A stretch of DNA of 64,000 bases, taken from Clostridium lundense DSM 17049. Lineage in GTDB: Bacteria; Bacillota; Clostridia; Clostridiales; Clostridiaceae. Below, in pieces: positions 52,879 through 61,295 of this stretch. Within the stretch, counting starts at the first letter, position 1; every line of letters starts with the position of its first letter. The translations under genes and the position numbers were made by a program. The stretch covers positions 1 to 64,000 of the forward strand of contig NZ_JHVC01000007.1 of assembly GCF_000619945.1 (NCBI RefSeq). Direction: 5' to 3'. The notes under the pieces were generated by a model. It did not search any database. It was not told the origin of the DNA and saw only the letters and a program-made list of their open reading frames with translations.

Positions 52879-53547
52879 ATGGACAAATATAAAGTTATTG
52901 AAATTAAGCAAAGTGTTTTTGAAGATAATGATCGACAAGCGAATTTGCTTAGGGAAGAATTAAAGAAAGAGAAGACTTTTTTATTAAATTTGATGTCATC
53001 ACCAGGTTCAGGTAAAACAACAACTGTTTTAAGAACAATTGAAGCCTTGAAAGATGAAATGAGCATTGGTGTTTTAGAAGCAGATATTGATTCTGAAGTT
53101 GATGCTCATACTGTTGCTCAGACTGGTGCAAAAGTAATTCAATTGCACACAGGTGGAATGTGTCATCTTGATGCAGATATGACCAAACAAGGTTTATTGG
53201 GACTTGGAACAGAAGGAATTGATTTTGCCATATTAGAAAATGTAGGCAATTTGGTATGCCCAGCAGAATTTGATACTGGTGCATCTAAAAATGCTATGAT
53301 TTTAAGTGTACCAGAGGGAGATGATAAACCATTAAAATATCCTTTGATGTTCTCTGTTGTTGATGTTGTATTAATTAACAAGATAGATGCAATAGCTAAT
53401 TTTGACTTTGATTTTAAGGCGGTGGAAGAACGTATAAAAAATTTGAATCCTAATACTAAGGTTATGAAAATTTCGGCTAAAACTGGTGAGGGAATAGATG
53501 AATGGATCAATTGGATACGTACTGAAGTAAAAAATTGGAGGGTATAA
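52879..53547 (+). CDS. hypB: Hydrogenase/urease-type nickel-insertion GTPase HypB
   Basis: 222 residues. G1 SSPGSGKTTT (about 39-48), the metal-site Cys-His in GGMCHLDADM, G3-region ENVGNLVCPAEFD, and G4 NKID are present. HypB delivers Ni2+ to [NiFe]-hydrogenase precursors with HypA. It lacks the N-terminal CxxCGC site and histidine stretch of some homologues. It is the first of three related genes (hypB, oxidoreductase, hypA). Confidence 0.92.
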   Translation: MDKYKVIEIKQSVFEDNDRQANLLREELKKEKTFLLNLMSSPGSGKTTTVLRTIEALKDEMSIGVLEADIDSEVDAHTVAQTGAKVIQLHTGGMCHLDADMTKQGLLGLGTEGIDFAILENVGNLVCPAEFDTGASKNAMILSVPEGDDKPLKYPLMFSVVDVVLINKIDAIANFDFDFKAVEERIKNLNPNTKVMKISAKTGEGIDEWINWIRTEVKNWRV

Positions 53548-53585
53548 ATAAGTAGCTGTGAAATTTAATTTGGGGGGAAATAAAT

Positions 53586-56285
53586 ATGGTAAAGAAAAAA
53601 GTACTTGAACTGGCCAATAAGATTGCTGCTGGCATTACTGGTGGGTTAGTAAAAGTAAAACCAACGGATCCAGAATATAAAATTCTTGCCACAGTTACTA
53701 CAGATGAAATGGCAGAAGTAGCACTTCATCTAGAGATCCGCAAACCCAAAACTTTGGAGGAAGTTGCTGCTCTTTGCAAAAAACCTGTAGATGAGGTAGA
53801 GAAGATTCTATACCAGATGGCAGTTGATGGCTCAGTTAAAGTAGAAAAGGAAAATGGTGTTGATAAATATTTTCTTGAACTTTATGTTCCTGGTGTCATG
53901 GAATACATGGTTGCAAATAGGCAAAATATAAAGAAGTATCCAGTAATTCCTGAATCCTTTGAAGAATATACAAGAAAATTAGGGGGATTAATGGCAGGAA
54001 ATATTCCTGTAGGAATGGGTGTAATGAGAGTTATACCAATTGAAAGCGCCATTGAAGGTGATACAAGAAGAGCCTCTTATGAGGAAATTTCAGATTTGCT
54101 TAATAAACATGAGATTTTTTCTGTTGCGGATTGTGCATGTCGTACATCCATGAGAGTTATTGGGCAAGGTTGTGGACATACCGTTGAAGAAATGTGTATT
54201 CAGCTTGGTCCAGCTGCAGAGTATTATATTCGTACAGGAAGAGGTAGACAGATTACTAGAGAAGAAGCTATTGCTATTTGTAAGAAAGCTGAAAAGGAAG
54301 GTTTGATACATCAGATACCTAATTTATCAGGACCGGGAAAAACCCTTGCTATTTGCAATTGTTGTGGATGTTCCTGCTTTGGATTAAGGAATGCCAATCT
54401 TTATAGAAACCCTGATTTTTCAAGATCAAACTATGTTTCACAGGTAGATAAAGATAAATGTGTTGCTTGTGGAGAATGTGTAGAAAATTGCCCATCCAAT
54501 GCATTAACACTAGGACAAAATTTATGCACAAAGAAGCCTATTGCAGTGGAGAAGGAAAAAGAAACCCCATATGATACTAAGTGGGGAAAAGACAAATGGA
54601 ATCCCGATTATCGTCATCGTAAAGTTGTTGCTGAGGGCGGAACAAGTCCGTGTAAATCTGAATGTCCAGCTCACATAGCTATTCAAGGGTATATCAAGAT
54701 GGCATCTCAAGGAAGATATGGAGAAGCCTTGGAACTTATAAAGAAAGAAAATCCATTTCCAGCAATCTGTGGACGTATTTGTCCCAGAAAATGTGAGTCT
54801 GCTTGTACAAGATCAGGTGTAGATGAACCACTTGCTATTGATGAAATCAAAAAATTCATTGCTGAGCAGGATTTAAAAGAAGAACACCGCTTTGTACCTG
54901 AAAGGAAAGATGAGAGGCCGGAAAAAATTGCTGTAATTGGAGCAGGTCCTGCAGGACTATCTTGTGCTTATTTCTTAGCTGTTGATGGTTACCAGGTAAC
55001 AGTGTTTGAAAAGGAAGAAAAACTTGGTGGCATGTTAACCCTTGGAATTCCTTCATTTAGGTTAGGGAAAGAAGTAGTAAATGCAGAAATTGATATTTTG
55101 AAGGAATTAGGAGTAGAATTTAAAACAGGAGTTCAGGTTGGACAGGATATTACTCTTCCTAAACTGAGAGAACTTGGCTACAAAGCATTTTATGTAGCAA
55201 TTGGAGCTCAAGCTGGTCGAAGACTAGGGCTTGAGGGTGAAGAAGCTGAAGGAGTAATGACAGGTGTAGATTTCTTACGAAAAGTAAGCCTAGGTGAAGA
55301 GTTAAAGATGGAAGGGGAAGTTGTCGTTATTGGTGGAGGAAATGTTGCTATTGACGTTGCTCGAACTGCTGAAAGAATTGGTGCTTCACAAGTAGATATG
55401 TATTGTTTAGAAAATAGACGAGAAATGCCTGCACTTGGGGAAGAAATTGAAGAAGCATTATCAGAAGGTATTAGCATCAATAATTCTTGGGGACCTAAAC
55501 GTATAATTCAGGAAAATGGACGTGTTGTTGGTGTGGAATTTAAAAAATGTATTTCTGTCTTTGATAAAAATAGAAAGTTTAGTCCTAAATTCGATGAAAA
55601 TGAAACAAAGATTGTTAAAGCAAACAGTGTATTGACTTCAGTTGGCCAAGGAATGAATTGGGGGGAGTTATTAAAAGATTCCAAAATAGAATTAAATCCA
55701 AATAAGACAATAAAAGCTGATCCTATTACTTTCCAAACAGGTGAGGCAGATGTATTCGCTGGTGGAGATGCATTAACAGGACCTAAGTTTGCTATTGATG
55801 CCATTGCTTTAGGCAAGCAAGGTGCCATTTCAATTCATCGTTATGTTCATGGTGATAACTTAACAATAAGCCGTGAAAGAGAATATCATGCTTTTGATAA
55901 AGAAAACTTAAATATGGATGGCTATGATCGTTTGCCTAGACAAAGACCACTTCATGTTGAAGGAAGTGAATCAAAGTTAACCTTTAAGGATTTGCGTGGT
56001 ACATTTACTGAGGAACAAATAAAGGAGGAAACTAAGCGTTGCCTTGGCTGTGGTGCTGTGGTTGTAGATCAATACCAATGTGTGGGTTGTGGAATGTGTA
56101 CTATAAAATGTAAATTTGACGCAATCTCATTGATAAGAAAATATGATAGTTCTGGCTTAGAGTTTAAGGATATGAAACCTGCAGTTATAAAACATGTTAT
56201 AAAACGTCAAGGAAGAATTGCAGTGAAAAGTGTAAAGAAATCAGTGAAATCAATTTTCTCAAGAGAAAAAGGCAAGACAGAATAA
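53586..56285 (+). CDS. Multidomain FAD/NAD(P)H and Fe-S oxidoreductase (GltD-like), between hypB and hypA
   Basis: 899 residues. Order: winged-helix-like N-terminus (about 35-100); a Cys-rich region (VADCACRTSM, CNCCGCSCFG); a 4Fe-4S ferredoxin motif (CVACGECVENCP near 295); the GltD N-terminal Fe-S domain (CPAHIAIQGYI, CGRICPRKCESAC); an FAD site (VIGAGPAGLSCAYFLA near 445); an NAD(P) site (VIGGGNVAIDVARTA); the closing DVFAGGDALTGPKFAIDAI; and a last ferredoxin cluster (CVGCGMCTIKC). It should move electrons between NAD(P)H and Fe-S partners. RBS is tggggggaa. Confidence 0.9.
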   Translation: MVKKKVLELANKIAAGITGGLVKVKPTDPEYKILATVTTDEMAEVALHLEIRKPKTLEEVAALCKKPVDEVEKILYQMAVDGSVKVEKENGVDKYFLELYVPGVMEYMVANRQNIKKYPVIPESFEEYTRKLGGLMAGNIPVGMGVMRVIPIESAIEGDTRRASYEEISDLLNKHEIFSVADCACRTSMRVIGQGCGHTVEEMCIQLGPAAEYYIRTGRGRQITREEAIAICKKAEKEGLIHQIPNLSGPGKTLAICNCCGCSCFGLRNANLYRNPDFSRSNYVSQVDKDKCVACGECVENCPSNALTLGQNLCTKKPIAVEKEKETPYDTKWGKDKWNPDYRHRKVVAEGGTSPCKSECPAHIAIQGYIKMASQGRYGEALELIKKENPFPAICGRICPRKCESACTRSGVDEPLAIDEIKKFIAEQDLKEEHRFVPERKDERPEKIAVIGAGPAGLSCAYFLAVDGYQVTVFEKEEKLGGMLTLGIPSFRLGKEVVNAEIDILKELGVEFKTGVQVGQDITLPKLRELGYKAFYVAIGAQAGRRLGLEGEEAEGVMTGVDFLRKVSLGEELKMEGEVVVIGGGNVAIDVARTAERIGASQVDMYCLENRREMPALGEEIEEALSEGISINNSWGPKRIIQENGRVVGVEFKKCISVFDKNRKFSPKFDENETKIVKANSVLTSVGQGMNWGELLKDSKIELNPNKTIKADPITFQTGEADVFAGGDALTGPKFAIDAIALGKQGAISIHRYVHGDNLTISREREYHAFDKENLNMDGYDRLPRQRPLHVEGSESKLTFKDLRGTFTEEQIKEETKRCLGCGAVVVDQYQCVGCGMCTIKCKFDAISLIRKYDSSGLEFKDMKPAVIKHVIKRQGRIAVKSVKKSVKSIFSREKGKTE

Positions 56286-56365
56286 TTAAAGTATTATTTG
56301 AGACAAAAGATGGGAGAGATTAGTTTCATACATTATTTATACTTTTACAAGAGAGGTGAGATCAG

Positions 56366-56707
56366 TTGCATGAAGTGGGAATTATGATTGAAGTTATTAA
56401 AAATATTGAAAATTTTGCAAGAGTAAATAGATTAACAAAAATAGATATATTAGTTCTTCAGATTGGTGAGCTCTCATCTGTAATTCCAAGATATATTGAA
56501 GCATGTTACCCAGCTGCAGTTGATGGTACATTATTGCAAGATACAAAATTAAAAATTGAGATATTGCCAGGCAATGCTATTTGCAAAAGGTGTAATAAAG
56601 CTTTTAATCTCATTGAGAATAATAATAAATGTCCAAATTGCGCAAGTAAAGATTGGGAGATACTATGTGGAAAAGAGTTTATGATTAAGGAAATCGTTGC
56701 TTGCTAA
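56366..56707 (+). CDS. hypA: Hydrogenase nickel-insertion protein HypA
   Basis: 113 residues from a TTG start (56366), chosen because it places the nickel-binding His at position 2 (MHEVGIM) and follows gaggtgag. The zinc-binding loop is CKRCNKAF ... CPNCASKD. HypA passes nickel to the hydrogenase large subunit with HypB. It closes the operon and is followed by a terminator. Confidence 0.92.
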   Translation: MHEVGIMIEVIKNIENFARVNRLTKIDILVLQIGELSSVIPRYIEACYPAAVDGTLLQDTKLKIEILPGNAICKRCNKAFNLIENNNKCPNCASKDWEILCGKEFMIKEIVAC

Positions 56708-56740
56708 AATGACATTGTTAAGATGTATTATAAAGTACTA

Positions 56741-56786
56741 AAAATAGCAGCATCCAATTACAAACTGGAGCTGCTATTTTTATATT
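56741..56786 (+). terminator. Rho-independent terminator after hypA
   Basis: AAAATAGCAGC..CCA and TGG.GCTGCTATTTT arms, followed by TATATTTT. Confidence 0.85.
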
Positions 56787-56952
56787 TTATTTATAAGCAA
56801 ATATTAAGATTATATTATATATTTACCATAAAACCATTATATTACTCGTTATGGTATAATTACATTACCATTAAATCTATTATGAAAGTATAAAATTATG
56901 GGAAATTGCTTAATTTTAAACATTTGTTTATTAGAAAATATGAGGTGAGCTT

Positions 56953-57393
56953 ATGAATAATATTCCTGAATTAATTGCAAGTTTGTACTCCAAAGATAAT
57001 AAGATTGCTTATAAATGTTTAAAACTTCTGGAATCGGAAAGCGAACAATCTAATACTGCCTATGAGTTTTTTGATACCTTCGTTGAGATGATAGAAGATA
57101 CCAATTCTTATATTAGAACAAGAGGAATTATTTTAATATCTGCTAATGCCAAATGGGATATAGACAATAAAATTGATGAAATTATTGATAAATATTTGAA
57201 ACACATTTTAGATGTGAAACCTATTACCGCAAGGCAATGTATTAAGGCATTACCCAATATTGCAAAATATAAGCAGGATTTAGTACCTTGTATCAGAGAA
57301 GCTTTATTAAAAGCAGATACAGAAATATATGGAGATAGTATGCAACCATTAGTGTATAAAGATATTAGGTCTGCTTTACAGAAGATAAAATAA
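56953..57393 (+). CDS. HEAT-repeat-like helical protein (clostridial, often labelled SufBD-like)
   Basis: 146 residues, all helical: IPELIASLYSKDNKIAYKCLKLLE, FVEMIEDTNSYIRTRGIILISANAKWD and ITARQCIKALPNIAKYKQDLVPCIREAL. This is consistent with two to three HEAT-like repeats. Such small proteins act as scaffolds. No partner is evident. RBS gaggtgag. Confidence 0.7.
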   Translation: MNNIPELIASLYSKDNKIAYKCLKLLESESEQSNTAYEFFDTFVEMIEDTNSYIRTRGIILISANAKWDIDNKIDEIIDKYLKHILDVKPITARQCIKALPNIAKYKQDLVPCIREALLKADTEIYGDSMQPLVYKDIRSALQKIK

Positions 57394-57559
57394 AGGATAA
57401 CAATTTACATATCTAATATTAATTAGCTTAACACATAATATAAATAATATTTATTAGGGAATAAGTAATAAAGCAAAGTAAGAATAGAGTAGTTAATAGG
57501 ATAGATTTTAAAATCATATCTTATTTTATAAAAAATATAACTGAAAAAGAGGTAAATTT

Positions 57560-57970
57560 ATGATAAAACCAATTGTAAAAGATGTATTGTTTTTAGGACA
57601 AAAATCAGAAGAGGCAACTAAAAATGATATAGGAGTAATTGATGATTTAATAGATACATTAAGAGCAAACTTAGAGTATTGTGTTGGATTGGCTGGAAAC
57701 ATGATTGGAGTAAAAAAGCGTATATTGGTATTTAATGTAGGGAACCTTATTGTACCTATGATAAATCCAGTTATATTAAAGAAAGAAAAGCTTTATGAAA
57801 CAGAAGAAAGTTGTTTGTCTTTAATTGGCTTTAGAAAAACAAAGAGATATGAAATGATAGAGGTGGAGTATCTTGATAGAAATTTTAAGAGGCAAAAGCA
57901 AGTGTTTACTGGATTTACAGCACAAATAATTCAACATGAAATGGATCATTTTGAAGGTATAATAATCTAA
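57560..57970 (+). CDS. Divergent peptide deformylase
   Basis: 136 residues. The metal ligands are intact: Cys85 in ESCLS, His126 and His130 in QHEMDH, with Glu127. Motif 1 reads GLAGNMIG instead of GLAAPQIG, so the conserved Gln is Met48, and motif 2 has Ser84 for Gly. Peptide deformylase removes formyl groups from new N-termini; the lost Gln normally stabilises the transition state, so activity may be altered. It is likely a second, accessory copy. RBS aaagaggt. Confidence 0.8.
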   Translation: MIKPIVKDVLFLGQKSEEATKNDIGVIDDLIDTLRANLEYCVGLAGNMIGVKKRILVFNVGNLIVPMINPVILKKEKLYETEESCLSLIGFRKTKRYEMIEVEYLDRNFKRQKQVFTGFTAQIIQHEMDHFEGIII

Positions 57971-58076
57971 TTGAATAATTAAAACAGTACTTACCATAAG
58001 AAAAGGTTGTTGCTTGAATATAATATAAAACATATGGTAAAATTTATCTAAAAATTATTTTTTAGGAGAAAGTAAT

Positions 58077-58904
58077 ATGGAGTTTAAAGTAATGGCACCT
58101 TTGTGGTTAAAATATCCTGGTATACCACAGGGGAGTATTGGATGGAGAATGGGGTATGGAGAATCATATGGAAATAAATTTTATAGTTGGCTTTATTCAT
58201 TAAGTGATGAAGAAAAACTAGAGTTTAAAGAAAAGTTTCCAGAACCAATTTGCTGGAGTTTGGAAGATTTTAATTTGAAAAGACATAATAAATTTTGGGT
58301 ATATAATTGGGAAAATAGAATAAGCACAAAGTATTCTATTGATTTAATAGTAACTGAAAAATTAAACAAAATAGAAAGAGATAAAATATTTTTTTGGGGA
58401 CATACTTCTAATAAGAAGGATAGAGTTGGGAAGGAATGCCTTAGTCAGTGGTATATGAAAGATTTTAATGTAGGACATGTTGCTTACTGTTGTATGGAAC
58501 AATATTTAATGTCAAAGAAAGCATTGTTATTTGGTGATGAAGAGTCAAATAGTAAAATTATGGAATCAAGGGATCAAAGAGTAATAAAACAGCTAGGACG
58601 TGAGGTTAAAAATTTTGATGAAAAAGTATGGAATCAATTTAAAATGCCAATTGTGTTAACAGGAAATTATTATAAGTTTTCACAAGCAGAAAGTTTACGA
58701 AAATATCTTTTAAGTACTGGTAATAAGATTTTGGTTGAGGCTAGTCCGTATGATAAAATATGGGGAATTGGTATGGGTGAAAATGAAGCTAGATTATGTG
58801 AAATAGAAGAATGGAAAGGAAAAAACTTACTTGGATTTGCGTTGATGATAATAAGAGATGAGTTAGCAAGGTTATGGAAGTTTGAGAATGAAGTGAAATT
58901 TTAA
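58077..58904 (+). CDS. NADAR-family protein (ADP-ribose/riboflavin-intermediate N-glycosidase fold)
   Basis: 275 residues. An N-terminal region of about 95 residues (MAPLWLKYPGIPQGSIGWRMGYGESYGN) is followed by the NADAR/YbiA domain: IFFWGHTSNKKDRVGKECLSQW, VAYCCMEQYLMSKKALLFG, NYYKFSQAESLRKYLLSTG and EASPYDKIWGIGMG. NADAR enzymes cleave N-glycosidic bonds, including ADP-ribose on guanine added by DarT-like toxins. RBS taggagaa. The next gene may be a partner, but no DarT is seen. Confidence 0.85.
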   Translation: MEFKVMAPLWLKYPGIPQGSIGWRMGYGESYGNKFYSWLYSLSDEEKLEFKEKFPEPICWSLEDFNLKRHNKFWVYNWENRISTKYSIDLIVTEKLNKIERDKIFFWGHTSNKKDRVGKECLSQWYMKDFNVGHVAYCCMEQYLMSKKALLFGDEESNSKIMESRDQRVIKQLGREVKNFDEKVWNQFKMPIVLTGNYYKFSQAESLRKYLLSTGNKILVEASPYDKIWGIGMGENEARLCEIEEWKGKNLLGFALMIIRDELARLWKFENEVKF

Positions 58905-58989
58905 CGTATCTCCCCTGGTTAATTAAAAAATCAAATTCATACCAAGATTTAAAATTAATTTAAAATATTGATATATAAGGAGCAATGAA

Positions 58990-59484
58990 ATGGAAGATAA
59001 TTTTGATAATGTAAATTGGCATTTTGATGATGCTTATAATGGATATTGCAAGCGATTTAATTGTGAGGATAATAAAGAAAATAGTGAGCATATTGAAGCT
59101 GGGTTAGTGTATGCCGCAACCCATATGGGAATGTATATGGCATGGATTATTAAACATAACTTGGAAGGAAGTATTCATAACAAATATTCAAAGGAAGGCT
59201 TGGAGAAAGTAAGGAACGAACAGATGACAGGAGTGGAATTTTTACTTAAAAATTGTGATGGTAAGCTGTGGAGTGAAGATTTTAATCAGGAAGGACTTGA
59301 ATTTACAAGGGCTTATTATGAATATTATTTAAGGGATTATTCAGACTTGATTTTGTGTGAGTTTGATATAGAATACAGTATATATGAAGTTGAAGATAAA
59401 TGGACTAACTATAAAAGTATTGGTGATATGTTAGATACTGCTTATAGTGACTTTAAAAAAGGGAAAATAGGACGTGTGAGATAG
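58990..59484 (+). CDS. Unknown acidic cytosolic protein downstream of NADAR
   Basis: 164 residues, acidic and aromatic-rich. It begins MEDNFDNVNWHFDDAYN, with IEAGLVYAATHMGMYMAWIIKHNLEGS and a C-terminal DKWTNYKSIGDMLDTAYSDFKKG. It resembles the immunity-like DUF7832 family as I remember it, but this is uncertain. RBS aaggagca. It is 85 bases after the NADAR gene. Confidence 0.6.
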   Translation: MEDNFDNVNWHFDDAYNGYCKRFNCEDNKENSEHIEAGLVYAATHMGMYMAWIIKHNLEGSIHNKYSKEGLEKVRNEQMTGVEFLLKNCDGKLWSEDFNQEGLEFTRAYYEYYLRDYSDLILCEFDIEYSIYEVEDKWTNYKSIGDMLDTAYSDFKKGKIGRVR

Positions 59485-59553
59485 AATAAATAAGGTTAGG
59501 AAATAAAGACTTAAAGCTAATAAAATATAGAGCTTAAGTCTTTTATTTATTTA

Positions 59554-59685
59554 ATAAACAGAGTTCTTGACTTCAGAGGCAGTTTTTACTCCCACTGAAG
59601 CTTAGAAATCGTTATCCAGGGACGTAGCCGCTCTTTACTGCCACTTTAAAGAAGATGGGAGTATTAGAGCGGGTAGTCATCGGAT
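59554..59685 (-). repeat. Dispersed ~135-bp repeat, inverted copy
   Basis: The reverse complement closely matches 44365-44498 throughout, including CTACGTCCCTGGATAACGAT and CAGTGGGAGTAAAAACT. The differences include changes on both sides of the terminal hairpin. It lies between unrelated genes. Confidence 0.82.
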
Positions 59686-59770
59686 AAATAATTTTAGCAA
59701 TTTAGGAATAACATTGTCCCTATTACAATGATATATTAAAATTACCACGTGGGGAAAGGTTGGTGATAAT

Positions 59771-60658
59771 TTGAATTATAGTAATGCAATATCACAATGC
59801 ATTGAATTTATTGAGGAAAATATAAAAAGTGATTTAACACCAGAAGTAATAGCAAACAAATGTGGATATTCTGTTTTTCATTTTTCAAGAATATTTAATA
59901 TTAATAAAGGAATAACTTTAATGGAATATGTAAAAAAGAGAAGACTTTCGTTGGCAGCTATTGATTTGTTTAAAGGTGAAAGAATAATAGATATTGCACT
60001 TGACTATGGTTTTGAAACACATAATGGTTTCTCAAAAGCATTTAAGAAGGAATTTGGATTTAGTCCTAAGCAATATGTAAAGTGTATGGGTAATTATTTT
60101 AATGAAAAATTAAATATAGAATTTGGAGGGTGTATTATGGAACCTGTTATTATAAAGAAATCTGCATTCAAGGTTGCAGGATATGGAATTAAAACTAATA
60201 TTACAAATGGCAATTACACTAAAGATATAGCGTCATTTTGGAGCAATTATGATGGTGAAAATTTAGAAAGTAAAATGTATAAAATATTAAATCCACCAAA
60301 GCATGGCGAAGTAGGAATATGTGTTCCATCAAATGGAGAAAGTGGGGATGCAATATATTTACTTGGAGTTATAGTTGACAACTTTGATAATGTTACTAAT
60401 GAAATGGTAACAGTGGAAGTTCCAGAAGCAACTTATGCTGTTTTTACAACACCTCCAGTAGATACATCTAATGATTTGGATAATGAAGATTTTCCAGAGG
60501 CGATAAAAAAGACTTGGAAATATATATTTGAGGAATGGTTTAAAGATAGTGAATATGCTTTTGATGAAAATAAACTTGACTTTGAATTTTATGATGAGAG
60601 ATGTCATGGACGAAAAGATACTGTAATGGAAATTTATGTACCAGTAGAAAAAAAGTAA
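59771..60658 (+). CDS. AraC-family regulator with GyrI-like ligand domain (second copy)
   Basis: 295 residues from a TTG start (RBS gaaaggttggtg). The AraC HTH pair is LTPEVIANKCGYSVFHFSRIF and IIDIALDYGFETHNGFSKAFKK. The GyrI-like domain (about 120-295) ends YDERCHGRKDTVMEIYVPVEKK. It is a paralogue of the protein at 36609 with the same order of domains. It is expected to sense a small compound. It is closed by a terminator. Confidence 0.9.
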   Translation: MNYSNAISQCIEFIEENIKSDLTPEVIANKCGYSVFHFSRIFNINKGITLMEYVKKRRLSLAAIDLFKGERIIDIALDYGFETHNGFSKAFKKEFGFSPKQYVKCMGNYFNEKLNIEFGGCIMEPVIIKKSAFKVAGYGIKTNITNGNYTKDIASFWSNYDGENLESKMYKILNPPKHGEVGICVPSNGESGDAIYLLGVIVDNFDNVTNEMVTVEVPEATYAVFTTPPVDTSNDLDNEDFPEAIKKTWKYIFEEWFKDSEYAFDENKLDFEFYDERCHGRKDTVMEIYVPVEKK

Positions 60659-60672
60659 TTTATTATATACGG

Positions 60673-60716
60673 AAAAAGCACTATTAAGAGGTGAAACTTT
60701 AATAGTGCTTTTTTAT
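60673..60716 (+). terminator. Rho-independent terminator
   Basis: AAAAAGCACTATTAA and TTTAATAGTGCTTTTTT arms around a 10-base loop. The following 280 bases show no intact gene. Confidence 0.9.
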
Positions 60717-61003
60717 TTTTAGAAGAAATGGAAGAGAATATGGTGTTTTAAGTTGAAAAAGGTAACAATTGGTAGTAAAATATTAGGTAAATTGCATTAA
60801 GTTTAGAAAAGAATAAAATTTTGGGATAGTAACTTGGTTAATGCAGTTGTATATATGTGGGACAAGCTATGAAAAATGTATGTGATTTCTGTGAAGGTTG
60901 AATGAGGAGTAGTGGAGATAATGCCTATAATGCGAATGTCGATATAATACATTAAATAGTTGATGAAATTTTAGGCTGCAAATATAAAGAGGAGGTGAAA
61001 AAG

Positions 61004-61131
61004 ATGAATAAGATAATTAATGAACAACAGTTGAAAGCCATTTGTGATGTTTTGGCTTACACAGAGATAATAGGTTAACAAAAAGCAAATTAACAGAAAT
61101 TTTGCAACAAAATGCAATGTCTGTTATTAAG
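61004..61131 (+). pseudogene. Frameshifted remnant of a TIGR02391/Abi-type N-terminus
   Basis: Behind a strong RBS (aagaggaggtg) the frame reads MNKIINEQQLKAICDVLAYTE and soon stops. A shift of frame near 61067 continues DNRLTKSKLTEILQQNAMSVIK and stops at 61131. Together they look like the start of the TIGR02391 (Abi-like) family as remembered. The 160 bases after it, up to the ATPase gene, contain further broken coding-like sequence (LKKCKTEFLFISYRPDPL). It suggests decay at the edge of a defence locus. Confidence 0.5.
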
Positions 61132-61295
61132 TAGAAACTGATTCCAATTTGTGCTATGGAGTGGTGTCGAGCACTTAAAAAATGTAAAACGGAATTTCTG
61201 TTTATTAGTTATAGACCTGATCCATTGTAAAAATTGGAACGGAGTGACTAATTTTTACTTATTAAATATATGTAGTAATCAAAAGGGGATACATT

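Noticed and set aside
53163..55828. Several minus-strand ORFs of 60-115 codons opposite hypB and the oxidoreductase
   Set aside because: All antisense to strongly conserved coding sequence and without ribosome-binding sites.
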